Shown here: positions 9,855 to 18,031 of the stretch, piece by piece
How the letters are laid out: every line of letters begins with the position of its first letter
How positions within the stretch are numbered: the stretch's first letter is position 1
Assembly (NCBI RefSeq): GCF_004770995.1
Contig: NZ_RQHW01000047.1
Location: 682,001-746,000 of the forward strand
DNA length: 64,000 nt
Source of the DNA: Leptospira idonii
GTDB taxonomy: Bacteria; Spirochaetota; Leptospiria; Leptospirales; Leptospiraceae
Direction: 5' to 3'
Translations under genes and position numbers: made by a program
Notes under the pieces: generated by a model
Told to the model about the DNA's origin: nothing
The model's database searches: none
The model's input: only the letters and a program-made list of their open reading frames with translations

Positions 9855-10628
9855 ATGTCTTCTTTTGGACGCACCCTCATTGTAGGGTTTCTATTTGTTT
9901 TCGCTTTTGTAGCAGTCGGTTATTTCACAATCGTTACGGAAGGCGGCCCCTTTCAAAAAGAAGGTTTTCGACTTTCCGTCTACTTTCCGGACGCAGAAGG
10001 GATCAAAGTGGGAGGCAAAGTCACTATCCACGGAGTTCCCTTCGGCTATGTATCCAAAATCAGGCTCGTTCAAATCGATGAACAAGGAAACATCCTCCCT
10101 GAAGGAGACACAGGCATTGGAACCAAGGTAGAATTGGTCCTTCTTCTCAAAGGCCCGGTTCAGCTTTTCGACAACTACCAAATCACCATCAAAAACGAAA
10201 GTTTACTCTCAGGAAGAGTGGTCGCACTAGACCCAGGTTCCAAATACCCTGTCGACCCCAAAACCAAACAATACATCATGGGAGAGAAAGAACACTCCCA
10301 ACTTACGATCCTTCCTAAAGGAGGGAAACTCGTTCCCATCCAAGGAAAGGTCACGCAAGACCCTCTTGTCTCTCTCTCAGAACTCATTGCAGAAAATCGC
10401 TCCGACATCCGTAAAACGGTCCAAAATATAGCGAGCATCACCGGAAAAATCAACAACGGACAAGGAACCTTGGGAAAGCTGATCAACGAGAACGATGTTC
10501 ATAAGTCCGTAAACACTACGTTAGGAGATGCGCAGATCGTTCTCAAAGAAATTAGGGAAGGATTGGAGGATACCAGGGAACAAGCGCCTGTTACAAGCTT
10601 CATTCGGTCCGCACTTTCCGCATTTTAG
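9855..10628 (+). CDS. mlaD: MCE-domain lipid-binding protein, MlaD-like
   Basis: MlaD is the membrane-anchored periplasmic MCE protein of the Mla complex; it forms a ring that conducts lipids. The 257-residue product starts [22 protein letters not shown], a single N-terminal anchor helix. The MCE domain follows ([20 protein letters not shown], about residues 43-62), with [21 protein letters not shown] in its second half. A long frame from 9699 gives 52 extra hydrophilic residues that overlap mlaF; the ATG at 9855 is preferred. The C-terminal 70 residues form an amphipathic helix region with [15 protein letters not shown], common in longer MCE proteins. No mlaC or mlaB follows, so the set is E-F-D only. 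Confidence 0.92.
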   Translation: MSSFGRTLIVGFLFVFAFVAVGYFTIVTEGGPFQKEGFRLSVYFPDAEGIKVGGKVTIHGVPFGYVSKIRLVQIDEQGNILPEGDTGIGTKVELVLLLKGPVQLFDNYQITIKNESLLSGRVVALDPGSKYPVDPKTKQYIMGEKEHSQLTILPKGGKLVPIQGKVTQDPLVSLSELIAENRSDIRKTVQNIASITGKINNGQGTLGKLINENDVHKSVNTTLGDAQIVLKEIREGLEDTREQAPVTSFIRSALSAF

Positions 10629-10681
10629 CCCTGTTGCAGGGAAACAACACTGTTGTAAAAAGGAGACAGTTTTTCTGTTTC
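10629..10681 (+). terminator. Tandem small hairpins after mlaD
   Basis: Three short inverted repeats follow mlaD: CCCTG-TTG-CAGGG (10629-10641), ACAAC-ACT-GTTGT (10644-10656), and GGAGACAG-TTTTT-CTGTTTCC (about 10661-10681, one wobble pair). They could attenuate or end the mla transcript before the lpxC promoter. There is no long T-run directly after any of them, so this is a weak terminator call. Confidence 0.35.
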
Positions 10682-10804
10682 CATTTACGGATTTCCGATT
10701 GCCCCTCGCCGATCCTGCCCGACTAGATAACAAAAGAACTACAAATTTCGGCCTTCCAGCCCTCTTTTAGGGATTTGGTAGGTTTTTCACCTGATCTGAA
10801 GATC

Positions 10805-10821
10805 TGGCACGGAGTTTGCAT
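10805..10821 (+). promoter_or_regulatory. Sigma-54 (RpoN) -24/-12 promoter before lpxC
   Basis: The sequence TGGCACG-GAGT-TTGCAT (10805-10821) matches the sigma-54 consensus TGGCACG-N4-TTGCW exactly. The invariant GG (10806-10807) and GC (10818-10819) are separated by ten bases, the canonical spacing. A transcript would begin near 10831 and leave an untranslated leader of about 55 bases before the lpxC ATG at 10887. The match is seen; use as a promoter needs RpoN and an enhancer-binding protein, which are not in this window. Confidence 0.72.
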
Positions 10822-10886
10822 TTCTACGGTAGATACGCCGGCAAAAAGCGAAAGCCGCTTTGAGAAAGGTATAGAAGAGAAAATAG

Positions 10887-11795
10887 ATGATACAGCAAAT
10901 TCATAGAAAGACAATCAAAAGTTCGATCACTTTGAAGGGAATCGGACTTCATTCGGGGAAGACGGTAACGCTTCGTTTGCACCCCGCCGAGGCAGGAACC
11001 GGCCTTATTTTCTTTCTTTATAAGGGACTCTCCAAAGTGAGAATTCCGGTATCTCTGGACCATGTGGTAGATACCAGCAACGCAACTACCATCGGAGACG
11101 GTGGCTCCAACAGAATCCAAACCATCGAACACCTTTTAGCAGCAGTACATACCTTAGGAATCACAGATTGTATCTTGGAAATTGATGCAGTAGAAGTTCC
11201 CATCATGGACGGATCTTCCGCTCCTTTCTGGGAAGGAATCCGCTCCGCAGGAATCCAAGAATTGGAAGAAACCATCGAACCGATTCGAATTGCCAACCCA
11301 ATGTGGGTGGTAGATGGGGACAAATATCTAGTGATGCTCCCTTCCGATGAACTCAAAGTTACTTATAATATCGATTTCAACCATCCTCTTCTCAGAGGCC
11401 AATCCTACACCACTACCTTAAACGAAAACATCCTATCCGAAGACATCCTTCCTGCCCGTACTTTCGGGTTTTTGAAAGATGTGGAAGCTCTCCAAGCCAG
11501 AGGACTGGCGATGGGAGGATCTTTGGACAATGCTGTGGTACTTACCGACGACGGGTATTTGAACGAAAGCCTTCGCTACGAAAACGAATGTGTTCGCCAC
11601 AAAATCCTAGATCTAATCGGTGACTTGGCAGTGATGGGAAGACCGTTCTACGGACATTTGATCGCTTCTAAAGCAGGCCATGCTTTGGATATCTCTCTTG
11701 CCAAATGCATCATGAGCCAGGTCACAGGAGACGAATTGACCAAGTTCAAGAGCAAAAGAGTGCCTCTTTTCTCCAAAAAAGAAGCAGCTAGATAA
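10887..11795 (+). CDS. lpxC: UDP-3-O-acyl-N-acetylglucosamine deacetylase
   Basis: LpxC is the zinc-dependent cytoplasmic deacetylase that commits UDP-acyl-GlcNAc to lipid A synthesis. The 302-residue protein keeps the zinc and catalytic residues: E81-H82 in TIEHLLAAVHTLG, H238 and D242 in RHKILDLIGDL, and H265 near the C-terminus in SKAGHALDI. The TLKGIGLHSGK opening and the ARTFGFLKD block are canonical. The length matches the family. It is not inside an lpx or fts cluster; instead it sits between the mla operon and ptsI with its own 258-base upstream spacer. That spacer contains a sigma-54 site, an unusual control for an essential LPS gene. Confidence 0.97.
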   Translation: MIQQIHRKTIKSSITLKGIGLHSGKTVTLRLHPAEAGTGLIFFLYKGLSKVRIPVSLDHVVDTSNATTIGDGGSNRIQTIEHLLAAVHTLGITDCILEIDAVEVPIMDGSSAPFWEGIRSAGIQELEETIEPIRIANPMWVVDGDKYLVMLPSDELKVTYNIDFNHPLLRGQSYTTTLNENILSEDILPARTFGFLKDVEALQARGLAMGGSLDNAVVLTDDGYLNESLRYENECVRHKILDLIGDLAVMGRPFYGHLIASKAGHALDISLAKCIMSQVTGDELTKFKSKRVPLFSKKEAAR

Positions 11796-11860
11796 GTACG
11801 ATTATTTTTTTCTTTTCAATAGACTTCCTCTGAGAGACACTTCTGCCAAGGTAGAAAGCC

Positions 11861-13597
11861 ATGGTAGAAGAAAAGAGCATATTCAAGGGAATTTCTGCCT
11901 ACCCGGGTGTAGTATACGGCCAAGTCTACAAATGGCGCCCTCCTCGTAAAAAAAAGGAGTCGAGAACCGCTCTCACTCCCGAAGAAATCAAAATCGAATT
12001 GGATCTGTTCAAACATAGTTTGGATCGGACGGAATCGGAACTTGCAGAAATCGTTCAAAAACACAGCCAAGATCCGAACGGAAGAGAATTAGTAGAAATC
12101 ATAGAATCCCAAATCGTTTTTCTAAACGATCCGTTGTTTCGTGCGAGAGTTTTCGAACGAATCACCCAAAGTGCAGAAAGCGCCAACTTAGCCTTAGAGA
12201 CCACAGTCAGTTCCCTCTACGACGAATTCCAAGCGATCCCCGACGAATTTTTCAGAGAAAGAGCGGATCATATCCTGGATATAGGAAAAAGATTAGAAGG
12301 CAACCTAGAACCGAATCAAAAAACGGAACCAAACAATCATTTGCCGGATAACATCATTCTGATTGCAAAGGAAATCACTCCTTCCGAGATGATCACGATC
12401 GACAAATCCAAAATCAAAGGGATAGCGACAGACTTCGGAGGAAAAACGGGACATATGGCAATCATCGCCCGTAACTTCGGGATCCCCACCATCGTAGGTC
12501 TCAAAAATATAACATCACATACGGAAGACGAAGATTACGTACTTCTGGATGCCACCAAAGGTTTGTTAAATCGATTTCCCAGCTTGGAAGACATCAAACT
12601 ATTCGGGTTGCAAAGCGAAATCAAATCCTCATCCGTCCCCTTCCAGGAAGATACAAAAGATCTAAGAACTAAGGACGGCGTTCCTTTCTCCATCAAAGTG
12701 AATATAGATTCCCAGGAAGAAGTGCAAGCCGCCTTCGAAAAAGGTGCTGCAGGGATCGGACTTGTTCGAACTGAGATTCTTTTCATTCAATACAAAGAAC
12801 TGAAACCTACGGAAGAAGAACAGTTCTTAGCCTATAAACAAATTCTATTAAAAATGGAAGGTCGTCCCGTCACTTTCCGAGTTTGGGACATAGGCGCAGA
12901 TAAAATGGAGAACGGATACGAAGAAGCGAATCCTTTTTTGGGTTCGAGAGGAATCCGTTATCTTCTCAGACATCCTCATTTTTTTAAAGAACAGATAAGA
13001 GCTTTGCTTCGAGCCAGTGAATTCGGAACCATACAGGTGATGCTGCCAATGATCACAACTCTTTCCGAAATTCTACAAACAAAGGTTTTGTGGGAAGAAT
13101 GCGTCGAGGAACTGAAAGAATCAGGAATTGAAATCAATAAAAAAATCCCGATGGGGATTATGGTGGAAACTCCCGCCTGCGCTCTTAATCTTCCTTTTTT
13201 GGGGAAACACGTTGATTTTTACAGCGTAGGAACGAACGACCTTCTGCAATACCTTCTGGCAGTGGAAAGAAACAACCACGTAGTGAACGATTTGTACAAC
13301 CCTTGGCAGGTAGTGTTTTTACTTCTTCTCAAAACCATTGCGGAAGTGGCAAAGTCCCAAAAGAAACCAATTTCCATCTGCGGAGAAATAGGAAGCGATC
13401 CTTTGTTTACTCCCGTTTTACTAGGATTAGGCTACAGGGATTTATCCTGCGCTCTTCCTCTGATGCAGAAAGTTAAAAAAAGAGTCGCAGAAACGACTGT
13501 ATGGAAAGCGAAGTTACTCGCAGAACAAGTGCTAGAATTAGCAGGAGAGGAAAAATTTGCGGAGATCGATTCTTTAGTGAACCAAACCCAAGGTTAA
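11861..13597 (+). CDS. ptsI: Phosphoenolpyruvate-protein phosphotransferase (enzyme I)
   Basis: Enzyme I takes phosphate from PEP onto a histidine and passes it to HPr. The 578-residue product has all domains: an N-terminal helical HPr-binding part, the phosphohistidine loop GGKTGHMAIIARNFGIPT with H198 (SH is more usual than GH), and a PEP-binding barrel. The barrel carries GIGLVRTEILF, GSRGIRYLL, MVETPACAL, SVGTNDLLQYLLAVERNN and the catalytic cysteine in SICGEIGSDP. It starts 66 bases after lpxC, so read-through from the lpxC promoter is possible. No HPr or sugar-specific EII gene is nearby, consistent with a mainly regulatory PTS as known in spirochaetes. It ends directly against the convergent transporter gene. 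Confidence 0.94.
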   Translation: MVEEKSIFKGISAYPGVVYGQVYKWRPPRKKKESRTALTPEEIKIELDLFKHSLDRTESELAEIVQKHSQDPNGRELVEIIESQIVFLNDPLFRARVFERITQSAESANLALETTVSSLYDEFQAIPDEFFRERADHILDIGKRLEGNLEPNQKTEPNNHLPDNIILIAKEITPSEMITIDKSKIKGIATDFGGKTGHMAIIARNFGIPTIVGLKNITSHTEDEDYVLLDATKGLLNRFPSLEDIKLFGLQSEIKSSSVPFQEDTKDLRTKDGVPFSIKVNIDSQEEVQAAFEKGAAGIGLVRTEILFIQYKELKPTEEEQFLAYKQILLKMEGRPVTFRVWDIGADKMENGYEEANPFLGSRGIRYLLRHPHFFKEQIRALLRASEFGTIQVMLPMITTLSEILQTKVLWEECVEELKESGIEINKKIPMGIMVETPACALNLPFLGKHVDFYSVGTNDLLQYLLAVERNNHVVNDLYNPWQVVFLLLLKTIAEVAKSQKKPISICGEIGSDPLFTPVLLGLGYRDLSCALPLMQKVKKRVAETTVWKAKLLAEQVLELAGEEKFAEIDSLVNQTQG

Positions 13598-14905
13598 TTA
13601 ATTCAGCTTCCAAAGCCACTTTCGAAGGAAAAACCAAAGTCCAAAAAGCAAAGCCGCCGCTCCCCAGGAAGTTCCTACAAAGAATAAAAAGAAATGGGAA
13701 AGATCTGAAAATTTTCCAGCCCATCCGAACAAATAGCCCGCTAAATAATGACCCGCGGCAGTAGAAAGAAACCAAATCCCCATAAGCATCCCCGCATATC
13801 GAGAAGGAGCCGTTTTACTGACGAAAGAAAGTCCCACGGGGGACAAAAACAATTCACTCATCGTATTCCAAAAATATGCGGCAAATAAAAACAATACTCC
13901 TGCTTTGAGTCCTGAGGCTACCTCCCAAGAGGCAAATACCATCACTAAAAATCCGAATCCCAATAAGAACAAACTCATCACGAACTTTAAAATAGGGTCA
14001 GGATTTTTTCCTCGTTCCGCAAGTTTGCTCCATAAATAAGCAACGATCGGTCCGAAGATCAGAATAAACAAAGGATTGATGGACTGAAAAAAAGATGCAG
14101 GAACTTCTACACCTAACAAATTTCTGTCGGTATGTCTCAGGGCGAACAAATTCATGGAAGAGCCCACTTGTTCAAAGGCCATCCAAAAGAAAATGCTGAA
14201 AAAAGAAAGAATACCGATGAGAGCAATTCTTTCTTTGATATGAGTATCCACCGGTTGTAGGGAGGCTTCGCCGGATTGAATATTTTCTACAAAGGCAGTT
14301 CTTTCCCAAAGAGAAGCGGGAAGTTTTCTGGAACCGAAATAAAAAACGATCATACCGATCGCCATTCCTATACCTGCAGCACCGAATCCATAATGCCAGT
14401 TTTTTCCTTCGCCTAAGGAGCCGCAGATGATAGGACCGATCAGTCCTCCCAAGTTGATCCCCATATAAAAAATAGTGAACCCGCTGTCGCGTAACTCCGG
14501 TTTATTTCGATACAGTTTGCCGAAAACAGTGGACATATTCGGTTTAAAAAAACCGTTTCCGAAAATCAAAAGACCTAGTCCCAAGTAAAAGAAAGGTAAT
14601 TCGGGAAATGCCAAACTCAAATGTCCCAGCAGCATTAAGGATGAGCCCAGATAAATCGCTGCTTTGTATCCTAAATAACGATCAGCAAGATACCCTCCCA
14701 GTATGGGAGTCAAATAGACGAGTGCCGTATAAACCGCATAGACCTGCGCAGCATCTTCGTCCGAAAAATGAAGTTCGCTCACAAGATACAGAATCAGAAG
14801 AGCTCTCATTCCGTAATAACTTAGTCTTTCCCACATTTCCGTGAGAAACAGATAAGGAACACCTTGCGGATGTTTATCGGCTATTTTTTGGTTCGAGACT
14901 TCCAA
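13598..14905 (-). CDS. POT-family proton-coupled peptide transporter
   Basis: This 435-residue major-facilitator protein belongs to the POT/PTR2 group, which imports di- and tripeptides with protons. The hallmark ExxER motif is present near the N-terminus (EMWERLSYYGMRALLILYL), as are GGYLADRYLGYK and the PTR2 signature region FFKPNMSTVFGKLY. About 12 helices are predicted by eye. The 3' end abuts ptsI with no spacer. The 5' end overlaps the adenosyltransferase gene upstream by 25 bases on the same strand, so the two are co-translated. The pairing has no obvious metabolic logic. Confidence 0.9.
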   Translation of the reverse strand: MEVSNQKIADKHPQGVPYLFLTEMWERLSYYGMRALLILYLVSELHFSDEDAAQVYAVYTALVYLTPILGGYLADRYLGYKAAIYLGSSLMLLGHLSLAFPELPFFYLGLGLLIFGNGFFKPNMSTVFGKLYRNKPELRDSGFTIFYMGINLGGLIGPIICGSLGEGKNWHYGFGAAGIGMAIGMIVFYFGSRKLPASLWERTAFVENIQSGEASLQPVDTHIKERIALIGILSFFSIFFWMAFEQVGSSMNLFALRHTDRNLLGVEVPASFFQSINPLFILIFGPIVAYLWSKLAERGKNPDPILKFVMSLFLLGFGFLVMVFASWEVASGLKAGVLFLFAAYFWNTMSELFLSPVGLSFVSKTAPSRYAGMLMGIWFLSTAAGHYLAGYLFGWAGKFSDLSHFFLFFVGTSWGAAALLFGLWFFLRKWLWKLN

Positions 14906-15441
14906 GTGGTCTCCGTCCTCTCTTGTTTTAGATTCGCATATCTGGCCGCAGTGAATAGATAATCGGAAAGACGATTGATATATTTACGGACATTGCCCGC
15001 AATTTCTCCTTGTGACTCCACATAACGAAGCACATCTCTTTCCAGACGTCTGCAAACGGTTCTGGCGATATGAAGAGTGGATGCGATTTCACTTCCTCCA
15101 GGAAGTATAAAATTTTTGATAGGAGGTAAAGAAAGAGTGAGTCTGTCGATTTCTTTCTCCAAATTCTCAATATCTTGTTCCGTAAGAATCGAACCTTCCG
15201 CATCCCTAGGCACATACCCCGCCAGCTCAGATCCGATTTCAAAAAGTAGATGCTGAATGGAGGAAAGATATTCAGTAAACTCCTCTTCCAACCCGCTGGA
15301 GTGTGTTAGGGCAAGCCCCAGAAAAGAGTTCAATTCGTCACAGGTTCCGTACAAATCCACCCTGCTGTCCGTCTTCTTAACTTTGATTCCCGATGCGAGA
15401 TAGGTTTCTCCCCCGTCACCTGCTTTGGTATAAATCTTCAA
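14881..15441 (-). CDS. Cob(I)alamin adenosyltransferase, PduO type
   Basis: The enzyme transfers the adenosyl group of ATP to cob(I)alamin, making coenzyme B12. The product shows the PduO/MMAB pattern: KIYTKAGDGGETYL at the N-terminus (ATP loop), the DELNSFLGLA block, and the C-terminal RTVCRRLERDVLR followed by YINRLSDYLFTAARYAN. The longest frame starts at 15513, but family members begin at the KIYTK segment. The TTG at 15439-15441 with purine-rich sequence upstream gives a 186-residue protein of normal length and is preferred. The gene overlaps the downstream peptide transporter start by 25 bases. The family call is firm; the start is moderately supported. Confidence 0.9.
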   Translation of the reverse strand: MKIYTKAGDGGETYLASGIKVKKTDSRVDLYGTCDELNSFLGLALTHSSGLEEEFTEYLSSIQHLLFEIGSELAGYVPRDAEGSILTEQDIENLEKEIDRLTLSLPPIKNFILPGGSEIASTLHIARTVCRRLERDVLRYVESQGEIAGNVRKYINRLSDYLFTAARYANLKQERTETTWKSRTKK

Positions 15442-15645
15442 AATGATCCGCTCTTTTCCTAAATTTTCTTTACAGACACAGTTTGAAGGGAGTAGATTCA
15501 AAGGGAAAGGCAAAATTCATTTCGGGACCAGAGGAAGGCAACCCTCCCCCGAGCCGAAGCCGGTCTTCACCGCTTCCACTTGTATTTTGTCTTTTTCCGC
15601 CTGTAGGGAAACAAGCGGGTCATGTACACACAGGAGGGTGTGACT

Positions 15646-16494
15646 ATGATTATCAATCACAATGTCAGTGCGCTCGTTGCGAAACGATCGCTCAGCAACA
15701 CTAGTCGTGACATGGACAAATCCATGGAGCGTCTGTCCACAGGGCTTAGAATCAATCGCCCGGGAGACGATGCCCCCGGTTTTGCCGTTTCGGAAAGACT
15801 CAGATCCCAAATCAGAGGACTCAGCCAAGCAGAAAGAAACACACAGGACGGTATGTCCTTTCTGCAAGTAACGGAAGGTTCTCTCGACCAAGTAAACTCC
15901 ATCTTACAGAGATTACGCGAACTTTCGATCCAATCTTCGAACGGAATTTATTCCAACGAAGACCGCAAATTGATCGGAATGGAAGTATCACAGTTAGTCG
16001 AAGAAGTGGAGAGGATCGGAAACACCGCAGAGTTCAATAAAATTCGTCCTTTGGACGGAAGGTTCTCTAAAGCGGGAAAAAATCCGATGACGGTTCAGGT
16101 AGGTACGAATGCAGGAGAAAAGATAGACATCTTCATCAATACGATGAACGGGTCTTCTTTGAAACTGAAATCGACAGGAAGCAGATTCACTTTGTCAACT
16201 GCGGCACAAGCGAATAGCTCCTTACAGGTACTAGACGATGCAATCACGAAAGTGAATCAATTGCGTGCCGATCTAGGTGCTTACTACAACCGGTTGGATC
16301 TTACCATGCGTTCTTTGGAAAACAATTATGTGAACATGGTTTCCTCAGAATCTCAGGTAAGAGACGCCGATATGGCAACGGAAATGGTTGAGTATTCCAA
16401 AAATCAAATCCTCACCAAATCCGGAGTGGCTATGCTGGCTCAAGCAAATCTAAGACCCGAGTCGGTAGTAAAACTACTCACCGATCGATACTAA
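15646..16494 (+). CDS. flaB: Flagellin, FlaB-like
   Basis: This is a core protein of the periplasmic flagellar filament. The 282-residue product begins MIINHNVSALVAKRSL and has the N-terminal D0/D1 pattern (STGLRINRPGDDAPGFAVSE, RLRSQIRGLSQAERNTQDGM). The C-terminal D1/D0 helix reads RDADMATEMVEYSKNQIL, then SGVAMLAQANLRPESVVKLL. The length fits spirochaetal FlaB. Compared with the usual DDAAGLAIS-type motif, it has P and F substitutions (DDAPGFAVS), so it is a divergent paralogue. An AGGAGGGTG Shine-Dalgarno site precedes the ATG, so the TTG- or ATG-extended frame from 15622 is not needed. It is a single-gene unit with its own terminator and no flagellar neighbours. Confidence 0.93.
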   Translation: MIINHNVSALVAKRSLSNTSRDMDKSMERLSTGLRINRPGDDAPGFAVSERLRSQIRGLSQAERNTQDGMSFLQVTEGSLDQVNSILQRLRELSIQSSNGIYSNEDRKLIGMEVSQLVEEVERIGNTAEFNKIRPLDGRFSKAGKNPMTVQVGTNAGEKIDIFINTMNGSSLKLKSTGSRFTLSTAAQANSSLQVLDDAITKVNQLRADLGAYYNRLDLTMRSLENNYVNMVSSESQVRDADMATEMVEYSKNQILTKSGVAMLAQANLRPESVVKLLTDRY

Positions 16495-16498
16495 GATT

Positions 16499-16528
16499 GG
16501 AAAAGGGGGATAAATTCCCCCTTTTTCC
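16499..16528 (+). terminator. Rho-independent terminator of the flagellin gene
   Basis: GGAAAAGGGGG (16499-16509) pairs with CCCCCTTTTTCC (16517-16528, one bulge) around a short loop, starting four bases after the flaB stop. The GC-rich stem with T-rich right arm fits an intrinsic terminator. Confidence 0.8.
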
Positions 16529-16604
16529 AGAAATCCTCTTGCCCAATGGGCGAATCCATACAAAATGTTTCCAATCATCTACCAAATATCTTAGGAGATT
16601 CCCC

Positions 16605-17345
16605 TTGAACAAAATCATCGCTGGAGTGGCAACGCTCTCTTTAATTTCTTCCATTTCATGTTCCCTTTCGGACAATGCAAAACGTTTGATCCTCAGTACT
16701 TCCATCGGTTGTGCCACAGGACTTGCATTAGGTGCCGTTTACGACGAAGTTCAAAGAAAAAAAGAAAGCAAAAACACAAAGAACGACTTTCAAAAACAAA
16801 TCAAACAAGCGCTTGCTTTAGAAAAGAAAAAGCCGCAAAACAAGGGTAAAATTATCGGACTAGGCGCCGGTTGTTTGGCAGGTTTGGGAACAGGCTTTTA
16901 TCTGAATACTATGTACGACAATATGTCCGAGCAAATGTCCAAAGAAGGAATTCAATTGGAAAAAGTTGCCTCTAAAGGCGGCAGCGGAGAAACAGAAGCC
17001 CTTCTCGTAAAAATGGACGGAGGAATTTCCTTTGAAGACGGAAAAGCCGACCTAAAAGGTAAAGGAAAAGAAAACATCGACAAGTTAGCGGAAGCTCTTG
17101 CTGCTTATCCTGAAACTAAAATCAATATCGCAGGTCACGCAAACAGAACGGGAGCGGAAGACAATAACGTCAAGTTGTCCCAATCCAGAGCAGAAACTGC
17201 TAAGTCTGCGATCTTAGGAAACGGAATCGAAACGAAAAGAATCGGAGAAGTGAAAGGTTTTGGATCTTCTCAACCAGCTACTGGATTAAAGCCGGAAGAT
17301 GGTGCGAACAGAAGAGTAGAAGTAGAAATCGTAGCCGCAGGGTAA
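16605..17345 (+). CDS. OmpA-like peptidoglycan-binding lipoprotein with glycine zippers
   Basis: The product has 246 residues from a TTG at 16605, which has a good TTAGGAG site eight bases upstream. The longer frame from 16497 runs through the flagellin terminator and is rejected. The signal NKIIAGVATLSLISSISC has a plausible lipobox with cysteine near residue 19. Two glycine-zipper-like hydrophobic segments follow (SIGCATGLALGAVYDEV and IIGLGAGCLAGLGTGFYL). The C-terminal OmpA domain keeps the peptidoglycan-binding pattern NIAGHANRTGAEDNN, LSQSRAETAKSAIL, and GANRRVEVEI. It probably tethers the outer membrane to the cell wall. It lies between flaB and ybaB with terminators on both sides, so it is a single transcription unit. 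Confidence 0.9.
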   Translation: MNKIIAGVATLSLISSISCSLSDNAKRLILSTSIGCATGLALGAVYDEVQRKKESKNTKNDFQKQIKQALALEKKKPQNKGKIIGLGAGCLAGLGTGFYLNTMYDNMSEQMSKEGIQLEKVASKGGSGETEALLVKMDGGISFEDGKADLKGKGKENIDKLAEALAAYPETKINIAGHANRTGAEDNNVKLSQSRAETAKSAILGNGIETKRIGEVKGFGSSQPATGLKPEDGANRRVEVEIVAAG

Positions 17346-17357
17346 TCGAAAGAAAAA

Positions 17358-17380
17358 CTTGCCTCTTTTCCGGAGGCAAG
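17358..17380. terminator. Bidirectional terminator between convergent genes
   Basis: CTTGCCTC (17358-17365) pairs with GAGGCAAG (17373-17380) around a seven-base loop. T-rich sequence follows on the plus strand, and A-rich sequence precedes it, which reads as T-rich on the minus strand. It can end both the OmpA-lipoprotein and ybaB transcripts. Confidence 0.8.
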
Positions 17381-17394
17381 TGCGTTTGTTTTTG

Positions 17395-17715
17395 TTACAT
17401 TCCTAAACCGGGAAAACCGCCCATCGCCTGCATTTGTTTTGCAGCTCCTGCTTGTGCATCTTGCAGAGCCTTTGCATAAGCTTCTTGAATTGACTTCTCC
17501 AAAAGTTTTTTGTCTTTTTTCTCGATCAATTCGTCTTCGATTTGAATGGATTTCATTTGGAATTTTCCATCGAGTGTAACAGAAAGAAGTTTATTTTTTG
17601 CAATTCCCACAAAATTCAATCCTGCGAGTTCTTTCTCCATGGTTTTCACCTGAGATCGCATTTTCTTCATTTGTTTTAACATTTCAAATTTATTTCCGCC
17701 GCCGCCACCGAACAT
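17395..17715 (-). CDS. YbaB/EbfC-family nucleoid-associated protein
   Basis: This small DNA-binding protein of the YbaB/EbfC family has 106 residues and forms a tweezer-like dimer. It shows the glycine-rich start (MFGGGGGNKFEMLKQMKKM), a central coiled coil, the strand region LLSVTLDGKFQMKSIQIED, and a C-terminal helix ending in a methionine/glycine-rich tail. The length and order match the family. In many bacteria the gene sits between dnaX and recR; here neither is nearby. Its 3' end faces the OmpA-lipoprotein terminator. Confidence 0.93.
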   Translation of the reverse strand: MFGGGGGNKFEMLKQMKKMRSQVKTMEKELAGLNFVGIAKNKLLSVTLDGKFQMKSIQIEDELIEKKDKKLLEKSIQEAYAKALQDAQAGAAKQMQAMGGFPGLGM

Positions 17716-18031
17716 AATTACCTCTTACTGGAACGATAGCTTTCATCAAATTATGACCGCATCATCTGGCAATTGAAAAATAGGAAGAATTCAATTCAAA
17801 AAACGACTGTATGATAGCAGGATCCGATCCTATATGAACCTTTCCCCAAGATACCTAGAATCCAATTAGCATTCAATAACATCTGATTCGTCCAAGAAAC
17901 CCTTTCAAAAACCATTTCCGACGAGGACATCCGGCCAAAAATGGACGGTTCAGTTTTCAGAAAAATCGATTACGAACTTCAAAAAATATTGTTTACAAAC
18001 TAAATATCTTTGTTACTAAGATATTTATCTA
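17716..18031. promoter_or_regulatory. Intergenic region with MarR operator (18001-18027)
   Basis: This 316-base spacer holds no gene that I can support. Its right end contains a perfect inverted repeat, TAAATATCTT-N7-AAGATATTTA (18001-18027), four bases before the MarR gene start. A TTTACA at 17992-17997 may be the -35 element, with TAAGAT (18017-18022) as a poor -10 inside the operator. This arrangement is typical of autorepression by MarR proteins. The remainder (17716-17990) shows nothing definite beyond the ybaB promoter that must be there. Confidence 0.6.

Noticed and set aside
10528..10770. Small frame spanning the end of mlaD and the lpxC upstream region
   Set aside because: It has no ribosome site, overlaps mlaD in another frame and crosses several small hairpins; no coherent protein features.
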